Below are positions 11,301-21,987 of a stretch of DNA of 35,062 bases, one piece after another. This stretch comes from Chara braunii (taxonomy: Eukaryota; Streptophyta; Charophyceae; Charales; Characeae). Positions within the stretch are counted from its first letter, which is position 1. Each line of letters starts with the position of its first letter. The DNA lies in contig BFEA01000010.1 in NCBI GenBank assembly GCA_003427395.1, forward strand, positions 993,536 to 1,028,597, given 5' to 3'. The position numbers were made by a program, and so were the translations under genes. The notes below the pieces were generated by a model. The model was not told the DNA's origin. It did no database searches and saw only the letters and a list, made by a program, of their open reading frames with translations.

Positions 11301-14300
11301 CACTTTCCATTCCCAACACCTCTACCCTTGCTTCTACCCTTTCGAGCTCGGCTTCTAAGGATGCGACTGCTCTCCTCTTCTCCTCCACCTCTCCCCGCAT
11401 GTCTTCGAGCTCCCTCTCCCTCTCATCCAGCAAGGCATGCAATTTCGCCAGTTCAATTTCCTTCCCATTCATGGCTCTCTCCATATCTTTCAACACATCT
11501 CCTTGTTTACTCTCCCTGTCAACAACCTCGCACTTGGTTGTTTTTTCTCCTGCCTCTCCTTTCCTATCCTCAGCCAAGGTTACCCGACAGGCAGGGCCTC
11601 CTGCAGAATTGTTCAGGCGCATGGCTTCCATCTCCAGATCCATCTCTCTGATTCTCTGTCGAAGAGCCATGACCTCACTTGCATCCAAGAAACTCCCTCG
11701 CGTCTGTGAGCTGAGATCCTTATTCTCATCTCCCTGACCCGATCCAGATTTTACAGATGATTGTTCCATCATCGTCGTTGTGTTTGACCCTCCTTTCTCA
11801 CACCCTTCACCTCCCTGTTGTGAGGAAACATCCCCTTCTTTCTCTGTCTGTTCTGTTAGAGCACCGAAGTCTGCAGCAGTAGCAGAAGCGACAGCTTTCA
11901 AGCTCCCGAGCTCATCATCAAGCTTCTTCGCTCTCTCCTCTGCATCCTCTTTCAGTAACTTCATTTTCTTGGCCATCCTGACTGCCATCGACAGCTTCTC
12001 CTTCAGTGCTTCCAGTTCCTCTTCTGACTTATCGACATTGTCTCGTGCAACGACTACCTCCATTTCCAACTCCCTGCATCTTTCCTCCCCAGATCTTTCT
12101 CGGTCAACAAGCTCATTGATCTGGTCATTCTTTCCCGCAAGCGCCACCCGATACGCGGCAAGCTCTTCTTCAAGATGCCTCGCCCCTTCTTCTTCCCTTT
12201 CCACCCTCTCCCTCAAGCCTTCCAACTCCCACACGAGTTGTTCCTCTCTTGCCTGAGACTCTTCCACCTGGGATCTCAAATCCCTTATCTCCTCCGCACA
12301 TCTCTCTGCCTCATCCATTGCTTCAGAAGCCCTCTGCCGCTCCCTCTCCAAGTCCACCCCAAGACATCTCAATCGAATTTCCACATCTCCCCTGGCTTCC
12401 TCCACCCTCTCCATTACCGCTTTGAACCGCTCCTCCATCTCGGCCATTCTCAACTGTGCCTCCATCTTCTCCCGTTCTGCAACCCCCAGCCTTCCCTCCA
12501 ATCCCCCAGCTCTCTCCCTCTCTCTCTGCACTACTTCCGCTAGCGCCTCCATGTCTGCCCTGACCTTGGCCAACTCCTTGTTTTTGTCTTGCAGAGCCAC
12601 AACCGCTGCCTCCCTCCCACGTCTCTCTTCATCCTTTGCAGAAGCCAGCTCATCCACCTCTGCCACTCGTTCCATCAAGTTAGCCTTCAACACTTCTCGC
12701 TGTTGTACGACCTCCTTTCCCTTTTTGATGGCAAGGCTTAACCTTTCCCTGACACCAATGACCTTCTGCTCAGACTGCGCAAGTTCTCCCTTCAGCCGCT
12801 CTGCCTCTGCTCTAAATGCCTTGGTGTCCTCTTCCAGCTTCGCATTCAGGCTTTCCAGCATGTCGCTGAGCTCATCATTCTGCCTCTGCTTTTCACCAAG
12901 GCATTCCTGCAACCTCTCAACATCCCCCAAGGCCTCGTTGCACTCTTCTTGCACGTTCTGTGCTTTCTCTTTCCAGCCCTCATTTTCTTCTTTCATGCAT
13001 TCCAACTCTCCCTTGAAAATCCTCAGATCCTTCTTCAGCGCCTCCACCTCTGCCGTTCTACCCTCAATCCTGCGCTCGCGATCTTCCACTTCACCCATCA
13101 ATTGCCGTTCCAACTCAGCGGATTGTTTTTGAACAGACTTGAGTTCAGTCTCTGCCTCTCTGAGCGCACCCTCGAGACATTCAATTTTCCCAGATGCCTC
13201 TGCCAACACCCGCAAGCTCTTCATCTGGTGTTCCTCTGCCTCCTGCCTCAAGGCTACAGACAACCTGTTGATCTCCTTCTTCAGATCTTCAACTTGCTCT
13301 TCTGCCATGACTTTGGACTTTTCTCTCTCCTCCAACTCCGCTGTCTTGGAAAGCAGCGCCTCTCTGGCTCCCGCCATCTCCTGGTGAAGGTTCACCAACT
13401 CCGTCTCCCGTTCCTTCAACAGCTCTGTCATGTTCTCCACCTCCCGAACTGTCTTCTCTTTTTGGGCTTCCAGCATGTTATTCACGTTTTGCCTCAACTC
13501 CCTCTCTTCGTCCAGCAACACCTGCAGCTCTCTGACTGCTGCTACACTCTTATCCAGCTCCTCCTCGAGCCTCTCCACATTCCCTTCTTTTTCTCTCAAG
13601 TGGGAGAGCATCGATTCCTCAGAGCTAAACCGGAGCCTGATCTCTTCCTCCTTCGCAACCAGCGTTTCATCTAACGTTGCCAGCTCCCGTTTCATCTCGC
13701 ACAGGCCCTCCTCCATACCCTTCACTCGGCTAGAAGTGGCATCTCTATACAACTCGGATTCTCTTCTCAACTTGTCCAGTTCTCTTCTGTGTGCCATGAC
13801 AACTCTCTCAACAACAGGAAGCAGACTGTCTTCCTCCTCCGCATCCTTCTCCACAAGTTTTTCTTCCTCTGTCACCCCCAACACTCCCATCCTCATGAAA
13901 CCCACACTGACCACCAGCTCCTTAACCTCTTCCGTCGCCGCCACAATGCTCTCTACAAGGTACTCCACCTCCACCTGTTTCTTCTCTATCATGAGTCCCA
14001 GTCGCGCAATCTCTTTATCTTTCACGTTCCGCGTCTCTCTTAGCCTCGAAAGCTCTTCCTTGTGTTTCTCGAGCTCCTTGCTTTGTGACTCAACCTCTGC
14101 CATCAGCACAACCTCCGCCTTTTCTCGCGCTCCAAGCCGGGTTTCAAGAGCATGAACCTCTTTGCGAAGAACATCCCCCTGGGCCTCTTGCTTGTGCAAG
14201 AAGCCAGCCAACCCCCTGAGTTCTTCCCAAAGCACTGAGGAAAGGGGACCAGCAGCACATTCCTGCCCATCAGCGACCAGCTCCATCTTTTCGGGACCAT

Positions 14301-17300
14301 CATGCATCGCATCCTCCAACCCATTCTCAAGAACCTCAGAGAACTCTCTTGTCACTTCTCCTAACACCCTCAAGGGTTTCACCTCCCCATCGCTGCCTAT
14401 GTCAGATGTCTTCCTATCGCCAGACAATGCCCTCACCTGCTGCAGCCAACACCCAGTCTCCGTCATTCGTTTCTCACTGGCCATCCTCAATGCTTCCTTC
14501 AGCAAGCTGCGCTCCTGCTCTGTTTCTCGTTGTAGTTCTTCCATAGCAGCCTTCTTTTGGAGGAGTGATAATTGTAACCGCATCCCCTCGTCCTCCGCAT
14601 CTCTCCTCTGTTTTTCCTTCTCTTCCACTCTCTGTTCTAGCTCCATAAGCCTCGCGTCCAATTCAGTTACATTCGCCCAAGCCACTTGCGCATCAGCTCG
14701 CACCTGCTTCACAATCTCCAAGAGACCCAAAGCCTCCTCCTCCTTCACCCTCTTCGCTTCTTCCAAACCGTCTGTGAACTTTCTCAGCTCCGACACTTCG
14801 CATTGCAAACTCTCCTTCTCTTCTTCTATGAGGTCAAGCCTTTGTTGTTTCTCAGCAATCTCTTCCTCAAGCTTCCGCACCTTACCTTTCAGCTCGCCTG
14901 TTTCTGCAGTCCATCTCTCAGTTTCCTGAACAAGTCTGGCAACATCTGCAGACAAAGTTTTGACCTTTTCCTCCGCAGCAGTCTGCTCTTTGTTTTCCGT
15001 TTCTGCATAGTTTTGCATGTCCCCCTCCATTGCTGCCAGCTTCCCACGCAGCTCCTTAACGATCTCTTCCAATTCACGTACTCTTTTCCCCTTCTCCACC
15101 ACCTCCTCACGCTGCAAGGCGTCAAGATGACTCTCCTCGTTCTCCTTCCTCTCCTGCTGCTGCTGCTGCTGGGGGGACGTCTCTGTTGTCAGCTCTCCAG
15201 GTTTCTCCATCCTCTCACTCTTGGACAGCATTTGTTTCGGATGCGCAGTGGGCTCTAAGGGTCCTATTGTTGTCCCTTCTTCCACTGTCATATTCATCGC
15301 CCGATACCTGTTTCCCTCTTCCATTAATCTTCGAACTTCAGCATCCAGGGCAGCACACTGGAGTTCAGCACGCTCAACTTGGTCACAAAAACCCTTTGCT
15401 TCCGCTATCTTCCTGTGAAGTTCTTCCTCCAACCGTCCCACCAACGTCTCAGATTCCAAAGACGTCATTTTGCTGGTCTCCACCTCTCCCTGCAATCTCC
15501 TGACCTCTGCTTCTGCCACTTCCAATCGCTTCTGGAACTCTATCCTATCCGCTTCCTCCCTCGAAGACATCACCTCCATCTCTCGTTCCTTATCCGAGAC
15601 CTTCTTCTTCAACTCTGCCAGTAGAGCACTCGCTTCAATCGCTCTTGCCTTTGCCGTTTCGCACTCCTGAACTTGGCTCCGTGCCTCCCTCCTCAGTCCA
15701 TCTAACTGCGATTGCAAAACCTCCATCTGCGATCGCATATTGCCTTTCAATTCCTCCAGTTCACTTTCCTTACCCCTCAACCTTTCCCGGAGTTCTGCGA
15801 TCTCTGCCACAATCACCTCCCTCTCTCTCTCCAGATCTTCGGCCCCTCGAGACTTCAATTCCAACCTCGCCCCCAAGTCCTTGCACATCTCCCTTTCCTT
15901 TTCCAGAAGCTTCTCCCTGTCAGCCAGAGCAGCATGCGCACTGTCGGTCATGATCTGCACATTCGACATCTTCTCCCTCAACACCTCGCGCGCCTGAACC
16001 ACCGCCTCTAACTCCTTTTCAACCGAGACCATTCTCTGACTTGCCTCCTCGAATCTCGTTCTCTCATTGACCATCAAATCTTCCAATTGCGCAACCTTAG
16101 CTCTCAACAATTGACGTTCCTGCGCCATCTCGTCCAGATCGTTGAGGAGCTCCGCTATTCTCCGATTTGCCTGCTCCGATCTGCCCCTCTCCTCCTCCAC
16201 TGCTCTCTCTGCCTCAGTCAGCCTCTCATTCGCTTCCGACATCGCCAAGGTTAGATCCAAGACCTTTTGCCTTACGCACTCCAGGTCTCGATTGGCCTGT
16301 TCTACCTCCAACGCTTTCTCCGCCATCATTGTCTTCACTGCCATCATCTGCAACTCCAACTCCTCACATCGCTTCAAACTTAACTCTCTCTCTCTTCTTT
16401 CTGCGTCCAAAGAAAGCGTCAGCTCCTTGATCTTTTCCCCCACGCCCTCCCTTTCCCTAGACAGCACGTCAACCTGACCTTGAAGAATTGCACGCTCCCG
16501 CTTCGCTTCCTCTCCCATCCTCTCCTTTTGGAGCCTGAGCGATGCGATCTCCTTCTCAATATCGGCCAAACTTTCTCGCAGCTCTTTTGATGTTGATGTC
16601 TCCTCCTTCAGCTTCTGCTTTAACTCGTCCCTCTCACTGCCAATCTCCTCCAACCGTTCCTTCATCTTCCTGTTCAACGTTTTTCTGGTATGTTCTTGGG
16701 CCTCGAGCTGCTTCCCTTTGTCGTTAAGCTCCTGCTGTAGCCGTTCCAGCTGTGGAACCAGAGCGTTCCTCTCCTCCCTCATGCGTGAAATCTCCAAGTA
16801 GGCTGCCTCGGCTTTGCTCTCGGCTTTCCTCTTCTCCTCCAGAATCAACTTTTCCCTCTCCTCTGCCTCTCGCTCTTTCAGCTTCAGCCTCTCGGTCATA
16901 ACAGTCAACTCCTCCTTGGCATTCGCAAGGTCTGCATACAACCTCCTGATTTCCTCCCTTTTCTCATTTCTCAGCGATTCCATTTCCTTCTCGTTCTGTG
17001 CCAATCGAAACTGCAGATGCTGTGCCGCCAGTTCAAGATCCTCTGCCCTCTCCTCCATCTTCTGCTTTCCTTCCAAAGCCTCTTCCAACTCCACCCTGAG
17101 ATTCTCTACTCTGGTCTCAGCCGCATCCAGGCTCATCCTCAGCTGCGCAACTGTCTTCTCCGCCTCTGGCTCCTTCTTCGCCTCCTCGGCTTTCCAACCT
17201 AACTCTGTCACAAGGCCATCCAGTTCTCCTGCTTTCTCCTTCCATCGTGCTCTCTCCCCTTCCAGACGCTGCATCTCATCCTTGAGCAAATCAACCCTCT

Positions 17301-17949
17301 CGTTCATCTCTTTCTCCCTCGCTCTTAGATTTTCCCTCAAGTTGCCGATCACAGCTTCGAGCTCCGCAACCTTCTCCCCCCCCCATGCCCTCTCGTCAAT
17401 CAAGTTCTCTACCTCGCTTTTTAAAGCAGAGACCTTTGCCTCCAAATCCGCCTTTTCCCTGTCCCTTTCTCTCCGAAAAGCCGCCATTTCAGCATCCCTC
17501 TCCTTCAGTTGCATTCGTAAATCCTCCAGCAGAGACTCCAACTGGACGGTTCTCTTCATCTCCTTCCCCTCCTGCTGCAGCTGCAGCTGCTGCTGCTGCT
17601 CACCGCCACGGTCAAGAATTCGCCCTTCCTGACCGGATGACGAAGCAGAAAAAATGTCCTCTTCCTCAACTTCAACCACTCTAGCCTCGTATTGCCACGC
17701 AGCAACCTCCCTCTTACTCCGTACCTCCTCTATTCTACCCTGCAATTCCTTCACGGCATTTCGAAGAGCGGCATTCTCTTCCTTCATGGCCTCCAACATG
17801 TCACTGCCCTGCGCTACAACTGCGCTCTCTGGCACTATCTTTTTCATTGTCGGGTTCGCATCTTCGCCCTCTTTCTTACCATCCATTACGCCCTCTTTTC
17901 CCAATACCTGACCCCCAACGCCCAGAGTTTCCCTATCCTCGTTAGAGAT
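8304..17949 (-). CDS. Coiled-coil gene, exon 3 (9.6-kb exon)
   Basis: This is one uninterrupted exon of 9,646 bases. It begins after the acceptor GTGTGCTGCAG with ISNEDRETLGVG and runs in phase 0 from exon 2. It ends after REE plus one base at the donor AAG then GTATGG (intron starts at 8303), so splicing leaves phase 1. Reading through the donor would add only about 29 codons before a TGA at 8218-8220. The exon encodes nearly continuous coiled coil. The opposite strand shows many open frames purely because GAG/CTC-rich sequence avoids stops. Confidence 0.88.
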
Positions 17950-17987
17950 CTGCAGCACACATGAAAGCGAAACAGCAATTCAGCCTC

Positions 17988-18078
<91 letters not shown>

Positions 18079-18079
18079 N

Positions 18080-18110
<31 letters not shown>

Positions 18111-19872
18111 ACACGCACGCACACACGCACACACACGCAGAGGCACACAAGTGGCGAACACGATAAAACAGGGGAGAAGACAAGGGAAACAACGGCCGTA
18201 TTGTCGCGTAAAAAACCTGAGCACGCTCGTCGTACCTGAGACGTCTGCTGTGAAAGAGGTGCAGACAGTGTCCTCTCTCCTTCATCTGCGCGAGCCCTGC
18301 TTTCGGCGGACATCAAGTGGCCATCTCCGGACGACACCAAAGCGTCTCCCTTCAACACATCGAACTTGTTCTCCTGCACTCGTCCACGTTCTCTAAGCTC
18401 TTCGTCCTCATCTGCCATGGCCGGGCGGGAAGAAGACAAATTGGACTGCTGCTGACCATAATCTGCCAAGTCGGATACGGCTGGCTCTGACCCAAGATCA
18501 TGCTCCTCAGAGAAAGAGGCATTCCCATAACTCGGCCCGCTTCCAACATCACGCCCCCTGCCACCTTCCGCTGCCTTGACGGCGGACTCCACGGAATTCT
18601 CTACCGCGCTGTCATGACCAGACGTCGTCTCCATTTCGTTATCCGCGGGCGTGGGCGGAAGGACGGGGAACCCGGATCCATCTTGCCCCCTTGGTGCCTC
18701 TGAGAGGTGGGGTAAAAGGTTACTCCCGACAGCGCCCGTTGTCGCGGCGCCGCCACCTAGCCCTCCATCTGCAACGGCAGCCCCACCTACATTGAAAGTC
18801 GAGGCACTCTCGGAAGCAGCAGATTCAATTGGCGTCGAATCCATAGCTGACATGTCAGAGCAGCTGCTAGAAGGGCTGAGTGTTCTCGGCCTGTCATTTG
18901 ATTGGCCATGTTGCGCCAATGCAGCGTTGAAAGCTACAGACCTTGCCGCAGAGCGCAACCGCCCAGCTGCAGACTGCTTCGCCGATGCCTTCTGCTTCTG
19001 AAACTCCTCCAGCTGCGAAAACGAATAAATCCAATATAGGCATCAATAGAAGCAATCACTGCAATCGAGCCAACGAATCAAGCAAAGAAATCAAAGCAAT
19101 CTAAAATGTTAAAGCGAAGCACCACGATGAAGGCTTTCTGTACAGCTTTGTCTCTAGATGCCTTCTGCTTACGGAACTCGTGCAGTTGCAACACAACCCG
19201 CGCACGACTCAATCAACCAATCACTACAGTAAAGCCACCGAATCAATCGAAGCTGCCCTATCCCGCCAAAATCAATCAATCAAAATGGCCGTGGTTTACA
19301 GAACCTTCTCGCCGCAGGCAAAAAGGAGATGGAATGCATAAATGAAATTACGATGACCAAGAAAACGAGATGGAAGAACAAACAGAGTTAATCCTCCGTG
19401 AGGTAAAGAGCGGGCCAGATCACAGACAGGCAGACAATAGACAGCCACATACAGACTGACAAGCAGACAGGAAGACGGATAGACATAGAGACAGACGGAC
19501 AGAGGGATACAGAGAGAGAGAGAGAGAGAGAGACAGCGTGACAGACAGAGAGAGGCAGAGACAGATGGACAGAGACAGGAGAGAAGGGGGAAGTGCCGAG
19601 CGGTGGAGTAGAAACTCCATGTGATTTATATTCTGACAGATTCTCCTATCCGTAAAGAGGCTCGCCCATGACTCCAGAGAGCAGGACGGGAGCCAGATGT
19701 GACAGATTAATACAACACATCATAATTTCCTTATTTTCCTTCGCCTAAAAGTGCTTGAACGCTTTCTGCTTCTGTTTTGTCGAGGGGCTAACATAATCTT
19801 GGACGAATCTGCTTGTATCTAGAGAACTACCGTACATATACGTCCTCTCAAATTTTCTTTTCTCGCGCCCAC

Positions 19873-19918
<46 letters not shown>

Positions 19919-20013
19919 AGAAGGGCGATCGCGACATGTTGTTGTCGCATGCAATGGGCAGGACGTGTATTCTGTGAGAGTAAAGCCTCGCGCGTATTGT
20001 CCAAATCGCAAGT

Positions 20014-20081
<68 letters not shown>

Positions 20082-21987
20082 CACACACACACCTACCACG
20101 CGCGTACAAACGCACATGCACAACAATAATCATTTAGAAGAGCTAACAATTTCTCCGTTTCCGTACGTCTCCATGTTCGATGATGACCTACGAGGAAGCG
20201 AGTGGCGCGGAACAATAGAATCAAGCAAAGAAAAAACATGACCACGGCAACATCTTCGTTCGTTTCACCTGAAACGACTACAGGAGCAGTAGACTAAGTA
20301 GAATTGGCTAATTGATAGGATCGGCTCAATAGACTTTGATTCCATCACCACCGTAAGATTCATAACTACGTATTACCTCTGTTCATTTTACATTATTCAG
20401 CCGACGGTTAGGGCGCTTATGTGTGTGACCATGGAGATTAAGCACTCTGCGGCCGCCCACCCCCCAAAAGAAAAAATTCGAAACGATACTCTTTCGGTAC
20501 TCGAACCCGCCGTTTATGTTTGCGGCTCTTGCGACGCACGAGGGCCATGCCTTCCGGAGGAGAGAGTACTTTGACGTCAACAACTACGTAGGCACCCCTC
20601 GTTTTCTAGCCCTGATATCACGAGCCGCATCTCCAGGAGCACCAGGAACAACACGATTGCTTCATTTTTCCGAGCGGATGGTTATTTTCCATAACAAAAT
20701 AATTAACAATGATGATTTGCATTACTGAACTTTTGACGAAATGACGATTTACATACCGATTCCCGTTCTGATAAGAATGCTGCTGATGAAGAATCAAATT
20801 ATGAACAGAGTAGACAAGTAAAAGAAGAATAGTGATAAGCAGAGGTCGTGAACTGTCATGCGCGCACGCTTCGCTACAAGTTTCATATACATCCGCATGC
20901 ACTGAGCTCAAAAAGACGCGCTCGTTGCCCTACGCGTTTCGGCCAGGAACCCCACCTGGCACTCATTAGGGGCCTTCTCCCCAGATCCGATATGAACCCA
21001 CCTAGTGCCAAGCCACTGAGAAAACGGCGGAGAAGATGAAGAAGACAAAGAAGAAGAAGAAGAGGTAGAAAACAAAGAAGAAGAAGACAAAGAAGAAGAA
21101 GAAGAGGTAGAAAACAAAGAAGAAAAAGAACAGGAGGAAACAAGAAGAAGACGAGCATAAGGAAGAAAAAGAAGAAGCACAGCGTAGTAGTGACAATCGG
21201 TGGCCAGAACTGCATTCCTATACATTTCTCAAGTATTCAATGAACTTCCGCATGCACAGCTCGCAGTAACGCGCACATTCCGCTACGCGTTTTCTCGACT
21301 AGCTGCGCACAAGTCCTCTTCAGGGGGCTAACCATTCGCCCTTTGAGCCTATGCCTACAAGACGAAAGAAGAGAGGGAAGAAGAAAGATGACGACTTACT
21401 AACCCAGAAGCCTGCCGTGCAAGAGGCCTAGTGTTAAGATGCATAGAGATCGTATAGAAGAACGACACAGCCGATAGGCGAGCAATTCCAACTACGGTGG
21501 CCATTCCCCGCCACTGTCTGCAGTCGTCGATCTTACGTCATCCGATGGCAGAGAAGCAACAGCATGACCTATTAAATAAGGGAGGCATATGGAAAACAGG
21601 AAGAGAAAGAGAGTGCAAAGACATGAAAACGAACCCAGGAAGTGAGACAGAAGGAGAGAGAGAGGAGGGAGGGAGAGAGGACCACGCCACAGTAAACGAT
21701 GATGCCGTTTTCGCATCAGTCACCATACCAGACACCCACCATAGCGACGGTGCGCAGTTTTTAGCTGCCATACCACAACCACGTAACCTTATAAACTGCT
21801 GAATCACTACAGAAAGTACATATACATAGGCATGATCACGATGACAAAAGTATATACCCCCGACAACGATATCGAGTGAATAAAAGGAAGGCAACAGGAA
21901 GGGGAAAAGTGGGGTGCTGTGCGCAAATGCACATACCTTCTTACGACCGGCGCTGAGGAGCTCCGCCTTGAACTTGCCCTTATCCAT
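8304..21987 (-). CDS. Giant coiled-coil protein, TNO1/golgin-like (partial, lacks 3' end)
   Basis: Three in-phase exons (21937-21987, 18236-19012, 8304-17949) encode at least 3,491 residues. The protein is almost wholly long, charged heptad-type coiled coil (E, K, R, L, Q). The exception is a Ser/Gly/Ala-rich acidic N-terminal region (about residues 35-275). Low-complexity breaks include poly-Gln near residues 395 and 1205 and a Ser/Thr/Gly linker near 2330. The first residues plus LEEFQKQKA recall the conserved start of plant At4g31570-like proteins. Motifs such as RLSLAIKKGKEVVQQRE (about residue 2010), KLSMAVRMAKKMK (about 2265) and KLQKAVKKGKAIDQAR (about 3105) recall repeats of TNO1, a trans-Golgi SYP41-interacting tether. 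That family link is from memory. The C-terminus, where TNO1 has a membrane anchor, is outside the visible exons, since exon 3 ends at a splice donor. A tethering role is inferred. Confidence 0.8.
17950..18235 (-). other. Intron 2 of the coiled-coil gene (286 bp) filled by a microsatellite
   Basis: The donor is GTACGA and the acceptor GTGTGCTGCAG. More than half of the intron is a compound simple repeat, read on the - strand as GT-rich then GA-rich. Both flanking exons are in phase 0, so retention would disrupt the frame only if the repeat introduces a shift or stop. Confidence 0.8.
17990..18141. repeat. Compound (CT)n(CA)n microsatellite
   Basis: An almost pure CT run (about 17990-18059) passes directly into a CA/CG-variant run (about 18060-18141). 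An unresolved base (N) at 18079 suggests the repeat was hard to assemble. It lies inside intron 2 of the coiled-coil gene. Confidence 0.95.
18236..19012 (-). CDS. Coiled-coil gene, exon 2
   Basis: The exon has 259 codons, phase 0 at both ends. The acceptor is TTTTCGCAG before CTGGAGGAG, and the donor is TCTCAG then GTACGA. It starts LEEFQKQKASAKQSAAGRLR, continuing the basic conserved start from exon 1. It then becomes low-complexity, with Ser/Gly/Ala-rich and acidic stretches, and is probably disordered. A damaged copy of its first 50 bases lies 170-180 bases upstream inside intron 1. Confidence 0.8.
18985..19260. repeat. Diverged tandem duplication, about 175-bp period
   Basis: The left copy (about 18985-19080) spans the 5' end of exon 2 and its upstream intron. 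The right copy (about 19155-19260) spans the decayed exon start and its upstream intron. Shared blocks include ATGCCTTCTGCTT, AATCACT and GAATCAA in the same order. Confidence 0.55.
19140..19185 (-). pseudogene. Decayed duplicate of the start of exon 2
   Basis: On the - strand this reads LHEFRKQKASRDKAVQKA, closely similar to LEEFQKQKASAKQSA at the start of exon 2. The two bases just before it are AA (positions 19187-19186) where the functional copy has the acceptor AG. The surrounding intron bases are also similar between the two copies (an AATCACT...GCCA..GAATCAA pattern), so exon start and adjacent intron were duplicated together, about 175 bases apart. It is probably not spliced. Confidence 0.6.
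19415..19590. repeat. GACA/GA-rich simple repeat
   Basis: Imperfect CAGACAGG/GACAGACAGA-type repeats contain a pure GA run near 19509-19531. They have no coding character and lie inside intron 1. Confidence 0.85.
19877..19916. repeat. (CT)n microsatellite
   Basis: An uninterrupted CT dinucleotide run of about 40 bases inside intron 1. Confidence 0.95.
20016..20090. repeat. (CT)n(CA)n microsatellite
   Basis: A CT run of about 64 bases is followed by a short CA run. It repeats the CT-then-CA order of the microsatellite in intron 2. Confidence 0.95.
20927..20974 (-). ncRNA. Hammerhead-ribozyme-like motif, copy 1 (mutated core)
   Basis: On the - strand, GGCCC is followed by CTAATGA, then a stem (GCCAGG, loop, CCTGGC), then CGAAACGCGTA and GGGC. 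This matches the type-I hammerhead plan. Stem I is GCCC/GGGC, the core CUGANGA has one change (G5 to A, base 20967), stem II is six base pairs, then GAAA. The very short stem III region ACGCGU is palindromic, with a GUA cleavage site. Such short-stem hammerheads are known from Penelope-like and related retroelements. The G5 change would be expected to abolish cleavage. It lies on the sense strand of intron 1. Assignment is by eye. Confidence 0.5.
21036..21180. repeat. Purine-rich (GAA)n with a 42-bp tandem unit
   Basis: A unit starting GACAAAGAAGAAGAAG and containing GAGGTAGAAAACAAAG occurs at 21044 and again at 21086, exactly 42 bases apart. It lies between the two hammerhead-like motifs and continues as irregular AAGAAG repeats. 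The open frames on the opposite strand (Phe/Leu/Ser only) are a product of this repeat. Confidence 0.85.
21279..21328 (-). ncRNA. Hammerhead-ribozyme-like motif, copy 2 (disrupted)
   Basis: On the - strand, GCCCC precedes an intact CTGAAGA core (21317-21323). A GACT/AGTC stem follows, then GAGAAAACGCGTA instead of the GAAACGCGTA of copy 1, a gain of about three bases. Stem I pairing is imperfect. Downstream flanks of both copies align (GCGCGT, GAGCT, GTGCATGCGGA in order), showing they are diverged direct repeats about 350 bases apart. It is presumed inactive. Confidence 0.45.
21937..21987 (-). CDS. Coiled-coil gene, exon 1 (start codon)
   Basis: The exon encodes MDKGKFKAELLSAGRKK (17 codons) and ends at a consensus donor, AAG then GTATGT. 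An in-frame TAG lies 13 codons before the ATG (near 22027), so this is the first possible start in frame. It joins in phase 0 to exon 2. The sequence resembles the MDK...LLAAGRKK opening of plant TNO1/At4g31570-like coiled-coil proteins. Confidence 0.75.

Larger units (their letters stand above)
19013..21936 (-). other. Intron 1 of the coiled-coil gene (2.9 kb)
   Basis: The borders are GTATGT (at 21936 downward) and TCGCAG (ending at 19013). It contains a decayed exon-2 duplicate, a GACA-type simple repeat, two CT microsatellites, a purine-rich 42-bp tandem repeat, and a pair of hammerhead-like repeats. No other gene is supported. The bases between these elements (about 20100-20880 and 21350-21930) show nothing recognisable. 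Confidence 0.75.

Noticed and set aside
8241-17964. Many long + strand open frames opposite exon 3 (for example 12949-13674, 12422-13132, 14162-14929)
   Set aside because: They are Ser/Leu/Pro-rich mirror images of the Glu/Lys-rich coiled coil. GAG/CTC-rich sequence lacks stops on both strands, and no domains are seen.
17886-18224. - strand frames with Arg-Glu and Val-Cys repeats
   Set aside because: Translation of the CT/CA microsatellite inside intron 2.
20483-20515. GGTTCGAGTACC on the - strand, like a tRNA B box
   Set aside because: No A box, no cloverleaf and an extra base compared with the B-box consensus.
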